64,000 nt of DNA, taken from positions 298,436-362,435 of the forward strand of contig FJOG01000015.1 of the NCBI GenBank assembly GCA_900073065.1, written 5' to 3'. The position numbers and the translations under genes were made by a program. Shown here piece by piece: positions 12,332 through 24,963 of this stretch. The notes beneath the pieces are model-generated. The model had not been told where the DNA came from and ran no database searches. It was given only the letters and a program-made list of their open reading frames with translations. The first letter of the stretch is position 1; each line of letters begins with the position of its first letter. The DNA comes from Phialocephala subalpina. Taxonomy: Eukaryota > Ascomycota > Leotiomycetes > Helotiales > Mollisiaceae.

Positions 12332-12766
12332 TCATTCCATCATCTGTAAATGCTTGCCCCAGGCAGCTTCGCCACATTCGTAACAAAACGAACCCGCCTT
12401 TGCCTGACACATACAACAATTTCGTTTTGGCTTAAAGCTCTTTGGCGAGAATTGAGGGTGCTGGCAATGGATAATTCTCATCTGGCCCACCTTCAATCGG
12501 CAACGGCACAGCCTCATGCCCTGGAGCTCGCTCTTCCCTTCCTTCCCACGCCTGTAGCACTAGATCACGCCACAGTAGCAGTTGTAACGTCTGTCAAGAC
12601 ATTCCGATTACTGGTGCTGGAAATACTTATCGCATTTTGTTGCAGCTACCGTCAAGGCGCTCAGTCATTATACCGCAGCTTGGACACTTCTTCCAGCCCT
12701 GTTGTTTGACCAACGTCTTTGTCATTTCAAGCTCGTTGCCTTTAACGATTGAATTTCGATGCTCAG
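12332..12766 (-). pseudogene. Fragment of an RBR/IBR-type zinc-finger gene
   Basis: Two pieces in different frames look like the in-between-RING zinc fingers of RBR-type E3 ubiquitin ligases. The upstream piece (about 12766-12610) reads QQGWKKCPSCGIMTERLDG then SCNKMR before a TAA. The downstream piece (about 12412-12332) reads CCMCQAKAGSFCYECG, the usual C-x2-C ... FCY-x-CG finger. The stretch between them has a frame change and stops. Further upstream a lysine- and proline-rich minus-strand frame (about 13078-12722) may be more of the same gene but shows no domain. I call it a decayed fragment; unrecognised introns are the alternative. Confidence 0.4.
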
Positions 12767-13583
12767 CAGCGGTAGTAACTTTGGCTTTGGCGGGCTATTT
12801 GCAGCTGCCTTGGTCGGCGCGAGCTTCTGATTTGGTTTTGGATCCAAGTAGCCTTTCTCTTTCTTGTCTTTGTGCCACTGTACTTTTTTCGTGACACTCT
12901 CTCCTCTCCTTAGTAGGAGCTCGCTGCGAAACCTTGGCAACGCCACCTGTTCTCTTTGTGTCGACTTTGCCCAGCAGTAATGAACATGGACCCCACCGAT
13001 CTGTCTTCGCCTTTGTCGAAGATTCCCCGCGTCGCGAAATCGCTTCGCTTTTCCCTTGCATTCGAGTCGATAGCCCACTGGCGAATTGCTGTTTCTGTCA
13101 TGTCAGTTTTTCATATTGTTTGTGATTGGACACTCCTTGGAGTCGACGTTCGATGTTCGTAATGTGCCTCCGGAGCTCCTTGATTGCAGACGAATCGTCC
13201 ATTGCTGTCACACGTCCTAAAATGCTCCTGATGTCCGACATGCTTGCAATATCGGTTTGCCTAGATGGAGGGTTTCAGTCCTGGAACGTCAAGGACGGAT
13301 CATTTTTGGAGAGGATGTGTGCATTCAACACGGTGAATCACTGCTTGGGACTCGAGTCACCAACGTGCAACTACAACTTGACTCAAATGTCCTTAGCTGT
13401 ATCCTGAACCCGCGGGATGAAGCATAAATTTCAAATCGCTAGTCACCGGGAGAATCAGAACGTGGCGTGCCAGGATGCTGCACAAGAAGCTTGAATCATC
13501 CTCTGATCCTGGAGTATTCTAGTCATGAAGTTCTGTCTTGTCGGACGGCATATCTTGTCGACAACAATGGAAACCCACTGGCT

Positions 13584-14401
13584 TTATGCCTGACTCCCTT
13601 TCGGCACCTTATTATGCACTCTCTTCATTTCTTCCCGCTCACCAACATTCTTCAACCATGATATGAGAAGCGCGTACTTCTCAATCGACAGCTCTACAAA
13701 CAGATGCTGCAATACCCACGGATAGAAATGAATATCAACAGCCGAGGATCCGGTTTCAAGACACTCTTGCCATTTGTCCCGATAGCTGGCCCCCCAGGAC
13801 ATCGTAGCAGCGATAAGTCTGTGCTGCATATCTGACAAAAGTATCCTCATTATTCGTGTAGTTATAATTGGCTGTACCAGTTAGTCTGCCCCGTCATCGG
13901 ACCAAGCGTCGAGACCAAGAAAAAGAGCCAATTTTCATGGTTGACTATTTCCTGTGGCCTCGATCCTGGACCAACCTTGCTGTCCTTGTCGTATGTGCGG
14001 AGAATATAGTTGATCGCGGCCCGGGATTCCCAAGACACGACACCGGTATCCGGACTGCACAAAAATCAGACAGTTCTGAGCACAGGCTTCGAAGAGCTCG
14101 GCCACAGGATAGCTCAAAGGCAAGGGCAGGAGAGTTCGTACTCCTCAAGAGCAGGTACACGACTAAATAAACACCAGCCTGACTACCTAGGAACACGTAG
14201 AAAATATCATACCCGTTCTCGTTGATCTTCAAGAAGTCTGGCTCCTTGACACCTCTTACGCCATTTTTCTCCTCACCGAACTCCCATAATTTTGGAATGA
14301 TGAGGAATTCTAAAATACTCGACTACAATTGTAACTTCGGTAAGGATAAGGACCGGAATGATGAGAATGGAGAGTCAGAGGGGCTGGAGGCTCGGAGACA
14401 T
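13584..14401 (-). pseudogene. Glutathione S-transferase (Ure2p-like) pseudogene with frameshifts
   Basis: Nearly the whole of a fungal GST can be read on the minus strand, but in several frames. From an ATG at 14401 come LTLHSHHSGP, then TIVVEYFRIPHHSK one frame over, then WEFGEEKNGV and EPDFLKINENG in another. Two believable introns follow (14212-14163 and 14141-14055) around a 21-nt exon, giving NENG-RVPALED-PDTGVVSWES, the glutathione-binding thioredoxin-fold part. The C-terminal helical part continues (NHENWLFFLVSTLGPMTGQT), shifts frame after NWY, shifts again after VLGGQLS, and ends GSSAVDIHFYPWVLQH ... VPKGSQA. At least four single-base shifts separate the pieces, so no functional enzyme is expected unless the sequence has errors. 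Confidence 0.7.
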
Positions 14402-15212
14402 TTTCTTCGAGGACAATAAAAGGAATAACCATATGACAATCAGGAAACTTCATAGAAAGGACGATGATGGATGACGATGGACTTCTGCGAATTAGATACG
14501 ATCCAGTATCATTGATGAACAGCGTCTGATGTCATGTGGAAATGCAATGGAAACGACTCAACGACCTGGCGATATTAGCCATTTGCCCAATGTAGTCGCC
14601 ACGCGAGGCTCAAAATAGGGACGTCCCGGGAAAAGGGGCATTTCGCCACAAGCGAGAAACTTCAGGTCGAACATGGTACAAAACATCCTAGGAAAGCGAC
14701 TGTAAAAGGAGAAATGAGGCGGCGAACTTCCATAGTAATATCCTTCAAGACCGAATTGTCGAACGGGTCTCGGAATGGGAGTTCGTTTCGCCACATTGGT
14801 GAGTTCGAACACCCACGAAGAGCCGCTAAAAGGAAACACAACACAATGGTGCCATGTAACATGTGGGTTGTGATCCTAAGATCAAATGTCATAATATCTA
14901 ATGGTGATACCCAAGACGGCGTGTCATGCCTGCCTATCTATCCAATCGTAATCCATTCCATGAAGGGTATAATGCTGCCTGCTAATCATCCGAATAAGTC
15001 CCTCCAAATGGAGGGAACATCTAGTATACAAATATCAAACCTCAGGTTACGAGACCTGTGGTTTTTGGAGTGGCAAGGAAAAGCGTTCTCAAAGATCGTA
15101 GGGTAGGCGAAGGCTCGTATCGTTTGTTCGTAGCATTTGCTCGTCGCATTCATGATAATTCGTAGACAAAGAGAGGGCTGAATTGGTTACCAGCCCTGCC
15201 TGATACCGACGA
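14402..15212. other. Intergenic, no gene recognised
   Basis: A minus-strand open stretch at about 14892-14558 starts with a hydrophobic segment (MLHGTIVLCFLLAALRG) but then changes frame and shows no family. I see no other supportable feature between the GST pseudogene and the serine-rich protein gene. Confidence 0.35.
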
Positions 15213-17775
15213 TCACAAGGACAACCTGTCATCATTTAGTTTCTGAATCCTCGAAGAACATATAGAGGAACATACGACTGCTATGATGATTAACAGCCCC
15301 ACGATGGACATCCATCGATTGAGCCTTCGCCACCATTTCGCACTCTCATACCTCGCCTCGTCCATAGGACCGAATTGACGGACATAATCATTAGGAACAT
15401 CGTTGGAGCTGTCCAAGTTGCTCGTGCTGCTATCACGCTCGCGCATGTCTCGCATGGGGCTGGGAGGCAGCGGCAGGAGAGCAGCAATCATCCAGGCTAT
15501 TCTGTGTGTTAGTGGGAAATAACTCTATGTGCAAAGGGGAAAACATACCAAATGGGAAAATAAATCCCGCAATAAACATTACTATTTGTACATTCCGCCT
15601 TCCAAACCAACCTCCTTCCGTAGACCAATTTACAGATGGTGGCTCCCACACACTGCGGCGGGTAGCTCGCCTATCAAGACGTAAGTGCGGCGACCAGATG
15701 CTGGACATACTCCATGTCCTGAACCGCCCGCCGTGAAAATCTTCAATCAATCGTCCATCACTCCCCAACTGAGGTGCAGAGGTAATGTCCAACGAGCCTC
15801 TTGCAGAACGATTATTATTCCGAGGATTGATCTCCCGGGGCCGCCGCCGCGGACTATATATACTCAAAGGAAAATGATCTGTGTTGGGGGACCCGCTTCT
15901 GAACGAGCTGGTCCGACTGTCAGTTCCCTCAGTGGAACTGCCCGGAGCACCTAAATATCGTCTCTCGCCGCTCCCGTAGTACAATCGTGCCCAGGTCGGT
16001 ATGGAATTCCCAAGCAAGCTGTTGGCTCTCGAACTGCTCGTTGAGCGCGTTGAGCGCATGGTGTTCGTCCGACCATTATCCGATATACTGAAGAAACCCG
16101 AAAGTCTGGTCCTTGAAGGCCTTGCTCGTAAGTCCTGCATATCCGTGATACCGTCTCCATACTCGTCTTGGTCAGCAATCATCTGGATGGAAGAGCTGCT
16201 GTGATGTCGCTGTCCATTTCGAATAAAGGCCGGAGTTGGCGGCTCGATCGAATCGGCCCTGGAGGCAGCTTCTTCTTGTGCCATAGAAGAGCTTATGCTC
16301 AACATCTGGCGGCTGTGACGACTGGTGCTGCTTGGAAATCCACTGCTTATACGTCCGTCCGACCACGACCTTGAACCCCGATCCGTCCCGCCATCGGATA
16401 CCGAGAGCACAGTTGAAAGCTGTGAGCTCCATTGGTGCGGAGTCTCGTTCATGTGTGACCGCGGTGGGTGGAAGCGTAAAGGATTCGCCCATGAACTCGA
16501 ACCTTCCGGTTTCTGTTTCAGGATCGGTAACTGTATCAGAGAACCACTGCCAACTATTGCGCGTAATGCCTCTTGTTGACTGAGAACCGTTGAGATGGAT
16601 GTTAACGATCCCGTCCGTAAGGACTCTCTCGACCTCGACTTGTAGTATCCGAAATTTTCGTTGGATCTGCGAGCCCGTGGCTGCAGAGGAGGAACAACCA
16701 AGGATTCGTGAGAGTATCTAGATGGCGGAGAGAGGTTGACGTATGAGGCAGAGGGAGAGAGGTCTCCGTGTATTTCGTAGTTCTCGTTCTCAGAAATTCC
16801 TGTCTGCGGCCTGTGAATAACAAACGAGGCTGTTGATGAACTTCCGATTATTTGATAGTTGGAGTCGCTGGAAGAGGGCGGAGGGAGGATGACTTCAGAG
16901 GGCGAGGCAGAGTTGTCACCATAAACTTTGTAGTTCGTGTTCTCGGATGTTGTCGTGGCAGTCTCTGTGGACTGGAAGCTTGGTTTCGTGGAGAGATCGT
17001 GCGACACAGCTGGTGGTCCGTCCGATGTTTCTGGTAGAGGCGGGAGTGGGCTGTCAGATGTCGTGGCTGCCTTTTGCTTGAGATCTGGAGTCTTAGGAAC
17101 CTTTCGAAGACCGCCCACGAGCTGATAGTTCCAAGGCGAGTTGCTTATAGGATCCGCAAATATTGGTTGCTTATTCTGCGATGCTGGAGTAGCAGGCACC
17201 ACTGGTGAGCCAGGGGATTCTCTTTCCGGCACGCATGAACCTATGGAATTAGACCGGCTGGATGCATTGCCTGGGTCCGAGAGGAGCGAATCAGACGACC
17301 TGTGCTTGGAAGCCAGTGATGAGGGCGACTTCGAATCATCTTGGACCGATTGAGAGTCGTCTTGTAACAAGGAGAAGGTCTTGTTATCCTTGTGAATGTG
17401 CAGGCGCTTTTTGGGTAGGGGTTTCGGCTTCGAGATGGGAGATCCTGTCGCAGAGTTTCCATGTTGAGGAGGCTGATGCGTTGTATGCGTTGTTCTGACT
17501 GGCGAATCACGAATGGGGGAGGCTGTTGCGAAATCTTTGGTGGTCCCTTGAAACTCGTCGTCTAGTGCATCCTTGCGTCTACCAGGAGGGCCTAGGAAAT
17601 GACTTGGATGTGTCGGGAGCGGCGTCCGTGAATAGATCTCATCTCTCTGCTGCCCTAGAAGTTGAGGGGGAGTACTTGGGACGAGCCGAATTGCTGCTGC
17701 TGGTCGAGTGCTGTTGGTAAGAGAATCGCTGCGTTCGTGCAACGGCCGTCGTGGTGGAGAGTTTCTGTCTGACAT
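15213..17775 (-). CDS. Serine-rich protein with C-terminal membrane segments
   Basis: A conserved-looking fungal protein of 836 aa without a known activity. Exon 1 runs from the ATG at 17775 to 15549, exon 2 from 15496 to 15213; the 52-nt intron falls inside a membrane segment (IAGFIFPF | AWMIAALLPLPPSP). The first 700 residues are low-complexity, rich in Ser, Pro, Thr and Arg, probably disordered, with repeated short blocks (E/S-N-x-N-Y-x-I/V-x-G, three times). The C-terminus has an amphipathic W-x-x-x-R region, one hydrophobic stretch at the splice junction, a charged loop (MRDMRERDSS), then KWWRRLNRWMS followed by a second helix VGLLIIIAVVCSSI. Topology suggests a two-pass anchored protein with a large cytosolic tail. 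GTG codons occur upstream in frame, but the ATG at 17775 is the first ATG. Confidence 0.8.
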
Positions 17776-19311
17776 GGCGCTGCCAGACACCGGCTACCTG
17801 AGCGCGCCGTTCATACCGCGAGCATCTTGGACCTCAATACGCCGGTTCGTCGTTGGAGAAGGAAACGTGAGGGGATGCAACTATATAGATATAAATGCGC
17901 TGGTAAGGCGAGTGTCTGGAGTCGGGGTGGTCCTGTCTCGATAGATTGGTGGTATATGGCAGAGAGTAATATTAGGGAATTATGATTGCCGTTTAGTCGT
18001 GAAAAACCAGTCGCTTGGGGGATTGAAAACAACAATAATGAAATAGAAAGTTTCAGGAATGAGCGTATAAGAAAATGAAAGAGGTCGAGAACAGAATAAT
18101 GACAAGGAGAGGAAAAGTTGGATAGGAGAAGAAGAGCTCTGAAGCAAAGCAATTTTGTGGCCTGCTGCTACTGCCCTGCCAGTCGCCAAATTCATCAGGT
18201 ATTCCGTGCCCTCCTATCGAGCTGCAGATTCGTTCACGACTTCAGCCTCTCGTTCTTCCAAATGTAGATAGTTTTATGCGGACGGAGTAGCGGCATGCAT
18301 GTTCCCATCGTTGGCGATTTCGATTGGGTGGTACCGAGAGAATCTGACCAGGGCACATCAAAGTGAACAAACGGTGAGGAAAGGTTCTGCAGTGCATTGG
18401 TCTCCCGCGCCGAGCATGCTGGCCTGGCGGCAATCTACACCTCCCAAGTGTCGCATCTCGCACCAGACGCGTTGTGGAGTGGTTGTGGCCGTCCATGATG
18501 TTTGTGTGTTATCCTTCTTCCTATGATCTCCCATCCCACACTCTGAGGAGGTTATCATCTCTATCGATTGCGAGCGCATGGCGCCCCAGATGGCCCGTAC
18601 CCCTCTATCGTGGTGGTGAGGATGCGATGCGATGCGGTGTCCGAAATTGCTTCCCCAATACGGTGCATGGCATGGAAAATTTGATGTGGGGACGTGGCTT
18701 GTGGCTATGGTGGACTCCTGCCCCGCTCCTGGCTGCAACGCGATCCTTGAATCTGTCGCGTCGCGTTCGTGTCCCCACCACGCTTGTTTTGTTCTCGACG
18801 CTGGAGGTTCGGAGGTTTGGAGGTTCGGATGACTTCATAGGCAGGGGTGAGCCTCTCCTCTCCTGAGCTGTGTGTTGTTTCGGCCTCGTGGCTGTGTGGT
18901 CCAGGTCTGGAGCCGAAAAGTTCGTCCGAGAGAGTGGATGCAAGGAGATGAGATGAGATGAAAAGTCATGTATGAGAATGCGAGGAAGGAAGAAGGTGAT
19001 GTTGGATATTGGTGTACTGATATGGCAAAAAACCTCTTTTCCCTAATTGTCCGAGCTAGCGTGGCTGAGATGAGGCTGAAGTTTGAACCTCAAGCGAAAC
19101 TCTTAACAAACAAACATAACAACAAAGCACAACGGCAACATATGTTCGTGATCCCAACCATTGAGCACAATACGTACATTCGTACCGAGCAAACAGAAAC
19201 ACTTGAGAAATTTCTGCCAGATCAATTCTCGCCCCTTTCGGGTGTAACAGCAAGGCTCCCAGGTGCATGTTTCCTCGAATGCTTCCGCGGGGACGTCCAT
19301 AACATCTGAAC
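17776..19311. other. Divergent intergenic region
   Basis: About 1.5 kb separates the serine-rich protein (minus) from RCE1 (plus). Open frames here are short and unlike any family. Small simple-sequence runs occur (a GAGAT run at about 18942-18962 and GGAGGTT-type repeats at about 18800-18830). It must hold both promoters; no specific site is claimed. Confidence 0.4.
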
Positions 19312-20475
19312 ATGGCACCCACGGGCGTTTATGCCCGCCTGAAGGCATCCTTACTTGGCGAGAAAGGTTAGTGAACTGTAAGATCTTCCTATTATATCGC
19401 TGCTCATTCCCTGGGCTAGAACCGGAGCTTCCTCCTCTGAACACCGCAACTGCCATAGCTCTCCTGGTAAGCTTTCCCCACAGCATAAACCCTATAGCAT
19501 TAAGGCTGACAGCTATAGATTCTCTACACCCTCATCTACGTCCTGCCATTCTACATATCGTCCACTACACGTCCCTCTCCTTCACTCTCCCGAGACGCCC
19601 CATCAGTAATCCGAGGCCGCATACGATTGGTGACAATATCATGTCTCATCTGTTCTGTAACAACATTTGTCACTCTTTCATCGATCGAACATGGAATTCC
19701 CATCAACTCATTACATCTGATGGGCTATTTCCCAGTGGGTGTGAAGGAAACTGTCAAAACTGTTGGGCTTACTGCGATCCTCTTTGCTGGACCACTGTTT
19801 GAAGCCGGCATTGCAAGAGGCGCCTGGCGGGATTGGATACGTCTGCGAGGTGTAAACGAGGTGATCAGTGGCTGGATTGGCTGGCGGAACTACGTTGCAG
19901 TAAGCGTTGTCCAACAGCGGCACTCTTTTGACCACCTGTTAACCATGTTTCAGGGCCCATTGACGGAGGAGATTCTCTTCCGATCTGCTTCGGTGCCTCT
20001 CCTCCTCCTTGCCCGCATGTCAAGTACGAAAATCATCTTCCTCACACCCGTCATATTCGGCCTCGCACACGTTCACCACCTCTACGAATTCCGAATCACT
20101 CACCCACATACACCCATTGTAGCTGCGTTATTGCGCTCGCTATTGCAATTCAGCTATACGACGCTTTTTGGTGGCTATGTTACATTCATCTACATGCGAA
20201 CTGGGAGCTTGTTGAGTGTGATACTTATACACCAGTTCTGCAACTGGAGGGGACTTCCCAGATTCTGGGGAAGGATGAGCGCTGTTGAGACAGTAATTGG
20301 GCCTGATGTAAGTGAAGGAAAGAGAAATGACGGCCCTGCCAAGACTTCAGACGATGGCAGTCTTGGCATTGTGTGGGACGTTGCATATTATTTGATTCTG
20401 GTGGTGGGAGCTGTCGCATGGGAGAAGTCGCTGTGGTCCCTGACAGAGAGCGCCTCTGCACTGGTCATGTTTTGA
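19312..20475 (+). CDS. RCE1: CAAX prenyl protease 2 (Rce1)
   Basis: An ER-membrane glutamyl intramembrane protease that removes the last three residues of prenylated CAAX proteins such as Ras and fungal a-factor. Exons 19312-19366, 19420-19466, 19519-19899 and 19954-20475 join in frame to 334 aa; introns are 52-54 nt. Catalytic and conserved motifs are visible: GPLTEEILFR (Glu-Glu and Arg of motif 1), FGLAHVHHLYEF (motif 2 His) and HQFCNWRGLP (motif 4). Several hydrophobic helices fit the eight-pass fold. The N-terminal exons were found by phase and by the segment LYTLIYVLPFYISSTTRPSP, which leads directly into the well-conserved SRDAPSVIRGRI. The gene ends 230 bp from the convergent ALE1 gene. 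Confidence 0.9.
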
Positions 20476-20704
20476 TCAAGAAGGAATCCTACTGGTATGA
20501 AAGGCGTGGTTTTGGTGTAAGATTATGATGCACGAGTACACGAAACAATGCGAAAAGGCTAGATCCATGACTTATTCGGTTCTGTACCGAGCTATCATTA
20601 CTCATGTTTCATTCGATGCGAATTTCCTGCTTCAGACGAAAACGACCATTTCCAATGTCTGTGTCGAACTCGCCATCTGAAGCTTGGCAAAAGTCGTCTG
20701 CTCA

Positions 20705-22572
20705 TCAGATCTTCTTCGTCTCAGGTTTTGAGACGGTCTTGGAATTTCTTCGTTGCCGAGTTTCCATCTCAGCTCTGACTTCTGACACCAATTCTTCAAG
20801 ATCTTTCTGCGGCTCTGACGGTAGGCCAAGAACTGGCTCCTTACTTGACAAGCTCTCCTGAGAGCGGCTCCTTTTCAACGGACCAGTTGTCCCAGCTCGC
20901 TTGTTCAGTTTCTGCACCAAGAATGCCTTAGCAGGCGATGCGAAGAATGCCGAGGTAAGGGCCGTAGCGATGACAGCATAGAAGTAAACTCGTGCCCAGA
21001 CCAGAAATGAAGCTGGCAAGCTCAACAAGACGAATGGTGCTGTCGTGAATGAGAAGATTAGCTGGGTGGCGAAGTACGAGGCCACATCGTAATAAATCTT
21101 AGTTGAAGTAGGCTGGGATGTCTTTGGATCCAGGAAGAATGGGCGGAAGTAACGCCGGCAGTCTATCAACATGTTAGAGGGTGTGAAAAGGGAGAGGATA
21201 TGTTGGGTAACTTACTCTTAGCAGCTGTCTGAACAAAACTGGCCAGAACGAAAGTAAGATAGTATCCAGGGTAGAACCCGTGCCAGAAAGCACTGGTTAC
21301 GAAAGTGGCCATGCTAGCACGAAATCCGGGTTTCTTGCCGCGAGGTGTTACACGCAGGTAGACGTAATTTCGTAGCCAGTTGTTAGTGTTGATATTCCAG
21401 CCTCCCAGATATGCTCGGCAATTTTGTGCTGATTCAACCTCCCATGGACTCACATTGCGTAGTCGATCCCAAGAGACTTTGCCCGTTGTGGGATCGACGC
21501 TCTTGAAGCCGAGTCCCGACAGAATGCAGGCGCCCTCAGTCAAAGCCCAGACGCCGTAGTATTTGGTTCGAGTGGTAAAGCCCAACATATGCAAGATCCA
21601 GACTCGGCGAGTGAACCCATAGTTCATGTATGTATCTCCTGTCAACAGGTCTGGATAGTACCGTCCTGAAAGCTGGAGAAAGAGGAAAATCCAGAAAATC
21701 CCACCGGCCGCCTTCCACATTGCAGGTGTTCCACTTCGGGGGATCTTCCTCTTTTTCCGTGTCGGTGGTCTCTTGGAAGGATCGACGCCCGCTGGTACCT
21801 CGAACATCGTCGTCTCGATCCACTGTCTGTAGTCGACATAATCGAAAGCTGGACCTGCCATCAACGCCGGGAAGAAGAGCACGTAGCCTGCAAAATCGAG
21901 GAGGCTCGGCAGCTGCTTTAACGCCCTTTCTTTCTGGAAGTCTGACAAATCCTTCTCTGGCAGACGTCCATCGGCAACATTCCAACAGAAGGCTGTAAGC
22001 TTCATAACCAGAACCATTTGAGCGCCTGTGATGTCGACAACGTCGGGGTCATTGACAAATTGTCGCGCCAATTGGTTGACGGACAAATGCCCCATCAAGA
22101 ATACGAAGCCTATCCATGGCATGAACGGACCTTGGATATATTGTGCAATACAGTATGCTCCGGTAGAGCTTACCGCCAGTGTTCGAAAGCCTCCCCATAA
22201 GTCGAAAAGCCCAACCAGGTAGAAGGATGACACACTATCGGGGGTTAGACTTTCCCAACCTCGAGACACCGTGACTTACGCAACAATAAAGAGGTTCTTC
22301 AGCGCTGGTTTTTCATCAGGCACCCGCTTGAGAAGACCAGCGAGAGGGTAAGACAATAGGAAGGTTGTTATAAGCTTCACTGTAGTTACACGAGCATCAG
22401 CTTCGCCTCAACAACAATATATCTTGAAGTGAGGAAGGCATAGCACATACGCTCATCTGGTGAAGCTCCCAGAATGCCAGCAATATACTGGAAAGCTGCT
22501 TGACGTCAGACGCGGCCGCATCAACAAAAGTTCTATTGTTCAGGCCTTACGAATGTTGATGTAGGGCAACAT
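20705..22572 (-). CDS. ALE1: Lysophospholipid acyltransferase, MBOAT family (Ale1)
   Basis: An ER-membrane O-acyltransferase that re-acylates lysophospholipids (Lands cycle). Five exons (22572-22551, 22495-22451, 22379-22280, 22234-21216, 21162-20705) join in frame to 547 aa; two of them are only 22 and 45 nt. The N-terminus reads MLPYINIPFQYIAGILGAS, as expected for the fungal family. The MBOAT catalytic pair is visible: Asn in WNINTNNWLRNYVYLRV and His in SAFWHGFYPGYY. About ten hydrophobic segments fit the fold. The C-terminal tail is polar and charged (KPETKKI end) and could act as an ER-retrieval signal, since KKxx-like tails do so. Divergent from VPS45 (566 bp between the starts). Confidence 0.93.
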
Positions 22573-23137
22573 GTTGTGTAGGTTGCAGATGTATCTTCTC
22601 AGATGTTATCGAGTCTCCATCTGCGAGTTGCAATATCGAGTACGCATTCCGAGGTGGTGATGTAGACAAGACCTATGCCGGGGAAAAGAGAGAGAGTTTG
22701 TGCTAGCGAGCTTCAGCACATGGCCAATGTCTCAAGCGGATGTTGCCGCTAGTGCACAGTAGGCTACCCACATGCCAGGGTACATTGGAGCTCCCCAAAA
22801 GTACTGCTTTGAATTGCGACAACAACGAGAAACTGAAGGCTCCAGTCCAGTCCTACTGACCCAGCAAGTCACTGTCCCTCATTCTTTCTCATACATGATT
22901 TCGTCGCAGAAACAGATCCCCGAAGCCGCACCCACAGCCTGAGGCTACCTGCCCAGTCCAGCTTGCGGCGAGGCATCAACACGAGCTTCCCTTCGCTCAC
23001 CAGATCAAGTCACACGAACACCATATCACGAAAAGCGTCTGGGTGGGCCTCACAAAGAACAAGCTGGGGAGATGACAGCATTTGGCGAACTGGCAGGCTT
23101 ACACATTCCCAAGCTCGAAGCGTGAGGAGCAGGCAAG
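22573..23137. promoter_or_regulatory. Shared ALE1/VPS45 divergent promoter region
   Basis: This 565-bp gap between two head-to-head genes must contain both promoters. The side near VPS45 is CA/CT-rich (about 22840-23060), as is common in leader regions of ascomycete housekeeping genes. No TATA box or binding site is claimed. Confidence 0.5.
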
Positions 23138-24963
23138 ATGGATGTCGTACAGGCAGTTTCGGGGTACATCTCCAAGATGGTCTCTGCGGGAGATGGCGTG
23201 TCTGGAGCCCCTTCAGCAAAGATGAAAATATTGTTACTGGACAGCGCTACTATGTCTATTGTTTCGACCGCCATCACACAGTCTGCCCTGCTAAACCATG
23301 AGGTCTACCTGATAGACAGGCTGGACAATCAAAACCGGGAGAAGATGCGGCATTTGAGGTGCCTCTGTTTCGTACGACCTTCGCCGGACTCTATACAATA
23401 TCTCATCGATGAGTTCAGACAACCAAAATACGGCGAGTACAACATCTACTTCAGCAATGTGGTGAAGAAATCCTCGTTGGAACGCTTGGCCGAGGCAGAT
23501 GACCATGAGGTTGTCCGAGCTGTTCAGGAACATTTTGCGGACTATATTGTCGTCAACCCAGATCTTTTCACCTTCGACCTCGGATTTCCGAGACAGCGGA
23601 TATGGAGTACCAATCCAGATACGTGGAATGCGGATGCTTTGCAAAGGGCGGCGGAGGGGCTTATAGCAGTCCTGCTGTCTCTCAAGAAGAAACCACTGAT
23701 ACGATATGAGAAGAATAGTCTCCTGGCTCAAAAACTGGCGAAAGAGGTCCGCTACCATATCACGCAGGAGGACCAATTATTCGACTTCCGGAAAGTCGAT
23801 ACACCACCTATACTTTTAATATTGGATCGCAGAGACGATCCTATTACACCGCTCTTGACACAATGGACTTACCAGGCTATGGTACACGAACTCCTTGGCA
23901 TTCAAAATGGCCGAGTGGACTTGAGCGACGTTCCCGATATTCGGCCAGAGTTGAAGGAGGTGGTTCTGTCTCAAGACCAGGATCCGTTTTTTAAGAAAAA
24001 CATGTACTTGAATTTTGGAGATCTTGGTGGCAATATCAAGGATTACGTTGAGCAATACCAGTCGAAAACGAAAAACAGCTCCAACATCGAGTCAATAGCA
24101 GACATGAAGCGCTTCATCGAGGAGTATCCAGAGTTTCGCAAGCTCTCAGGAAACGTAAGTAAGCACGTCACGCTTGTTGGCGAGTTGAGCAGGAAAGTGG
24201 GCGCGGAGAACTTGCTTGAAGTCAGTGAGGTGGAACAGAGCCTGGCATGCAATGATAATCATGCCGCCGACTTAAAAGTAAGAACTCTCTCTAAAGTTTC
24301 TGAGAGTCGAGTTAATCTGGTATGTAGAATGTTCAAAGGCTCATCCAATCTCCTAATGTCACACCTGGTTCCAAGCTTCGACTTGTCGCTCTTTACTCGT
24401 TGCGATACGAAAGGCATCCTTCAAATGCTCTACCTGTACTGGTTGACTTACTCGGCGCTGCTGGGAATGTCCCACAGCGGCGTATCGACCTCGTGGCGAA
24501 ACTCCTTACTTATCACTCGTCTTTGCAGCAAACCCAGACTGCTGGTGGGATTTCCGACATGTTCGAGTCGGCCGGCATCTTCTCTGGTGCTCGAGATCGA
24601 TTCAAAGGTCTCAAGGGCGTCGAGAATGTTTACACGCAACATTCGCCCCGGTTGGAGTTGACCCTGCAGAATCTAATCAAGGGGCGCCTCCGCGAGCAGC
24701 AATACCCATTTATGGAAGGAAGCACTCGAGACAAACCGCAGGATATCATCCTATTTATTATCGGAGGTGTCACCTTTGAGGAAGCAAAATGTGTTTCCCA
24801 AGTCAACGCTTCATCGCCAGGCATACGAATAGTCCTTGGAGGCACGAGTGTTCACAATAGCACCACGTTCCTGGAGGAGATGGAAGATGCTGTCTCCTCG
24901 TGGCCAGAACCACCACCTACCACTGCGGCAGGCAGGTTACGGAAAGAGACCGGTAGGCGGTGA
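23138..24963 (+). CDS. VPS45: Vacuolar protein sorting protein 45 (Sec1/Munc18 family)
   Basis: An SM protein that binds SNAREs (Tlg2/Pep12 type) and drives fusion at the trans-Golgi and endosome. Exons 23138-24277 and 24328-24963 join in frame to 591 aa, a normal length. The start MDVVQAVSGYISKMV and the following KILLLDSATMSIVSTAITQS are typical of Vps45. Other SM hallmarks: YNIYFSN, ILDRRDDPITPLLTQWTYQA, and near the end IILFIIGGVTFEEAKCV and IVLGGTSVHNS. The 50-nt intron separates HAADLK from NVQRLIQSPNVTPGSK. The protein is soluble with peripheral membrane association. Convergent with the FAD oxidoreductase (about 420 bp). Confidence 0.95.

Noticed and set aside
18242..18943. Overlapping open frames on both strands between the serine-rich gene and RCE1
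   Set aside because: All short, in conflicting frames, and without protein-like conservation signs.
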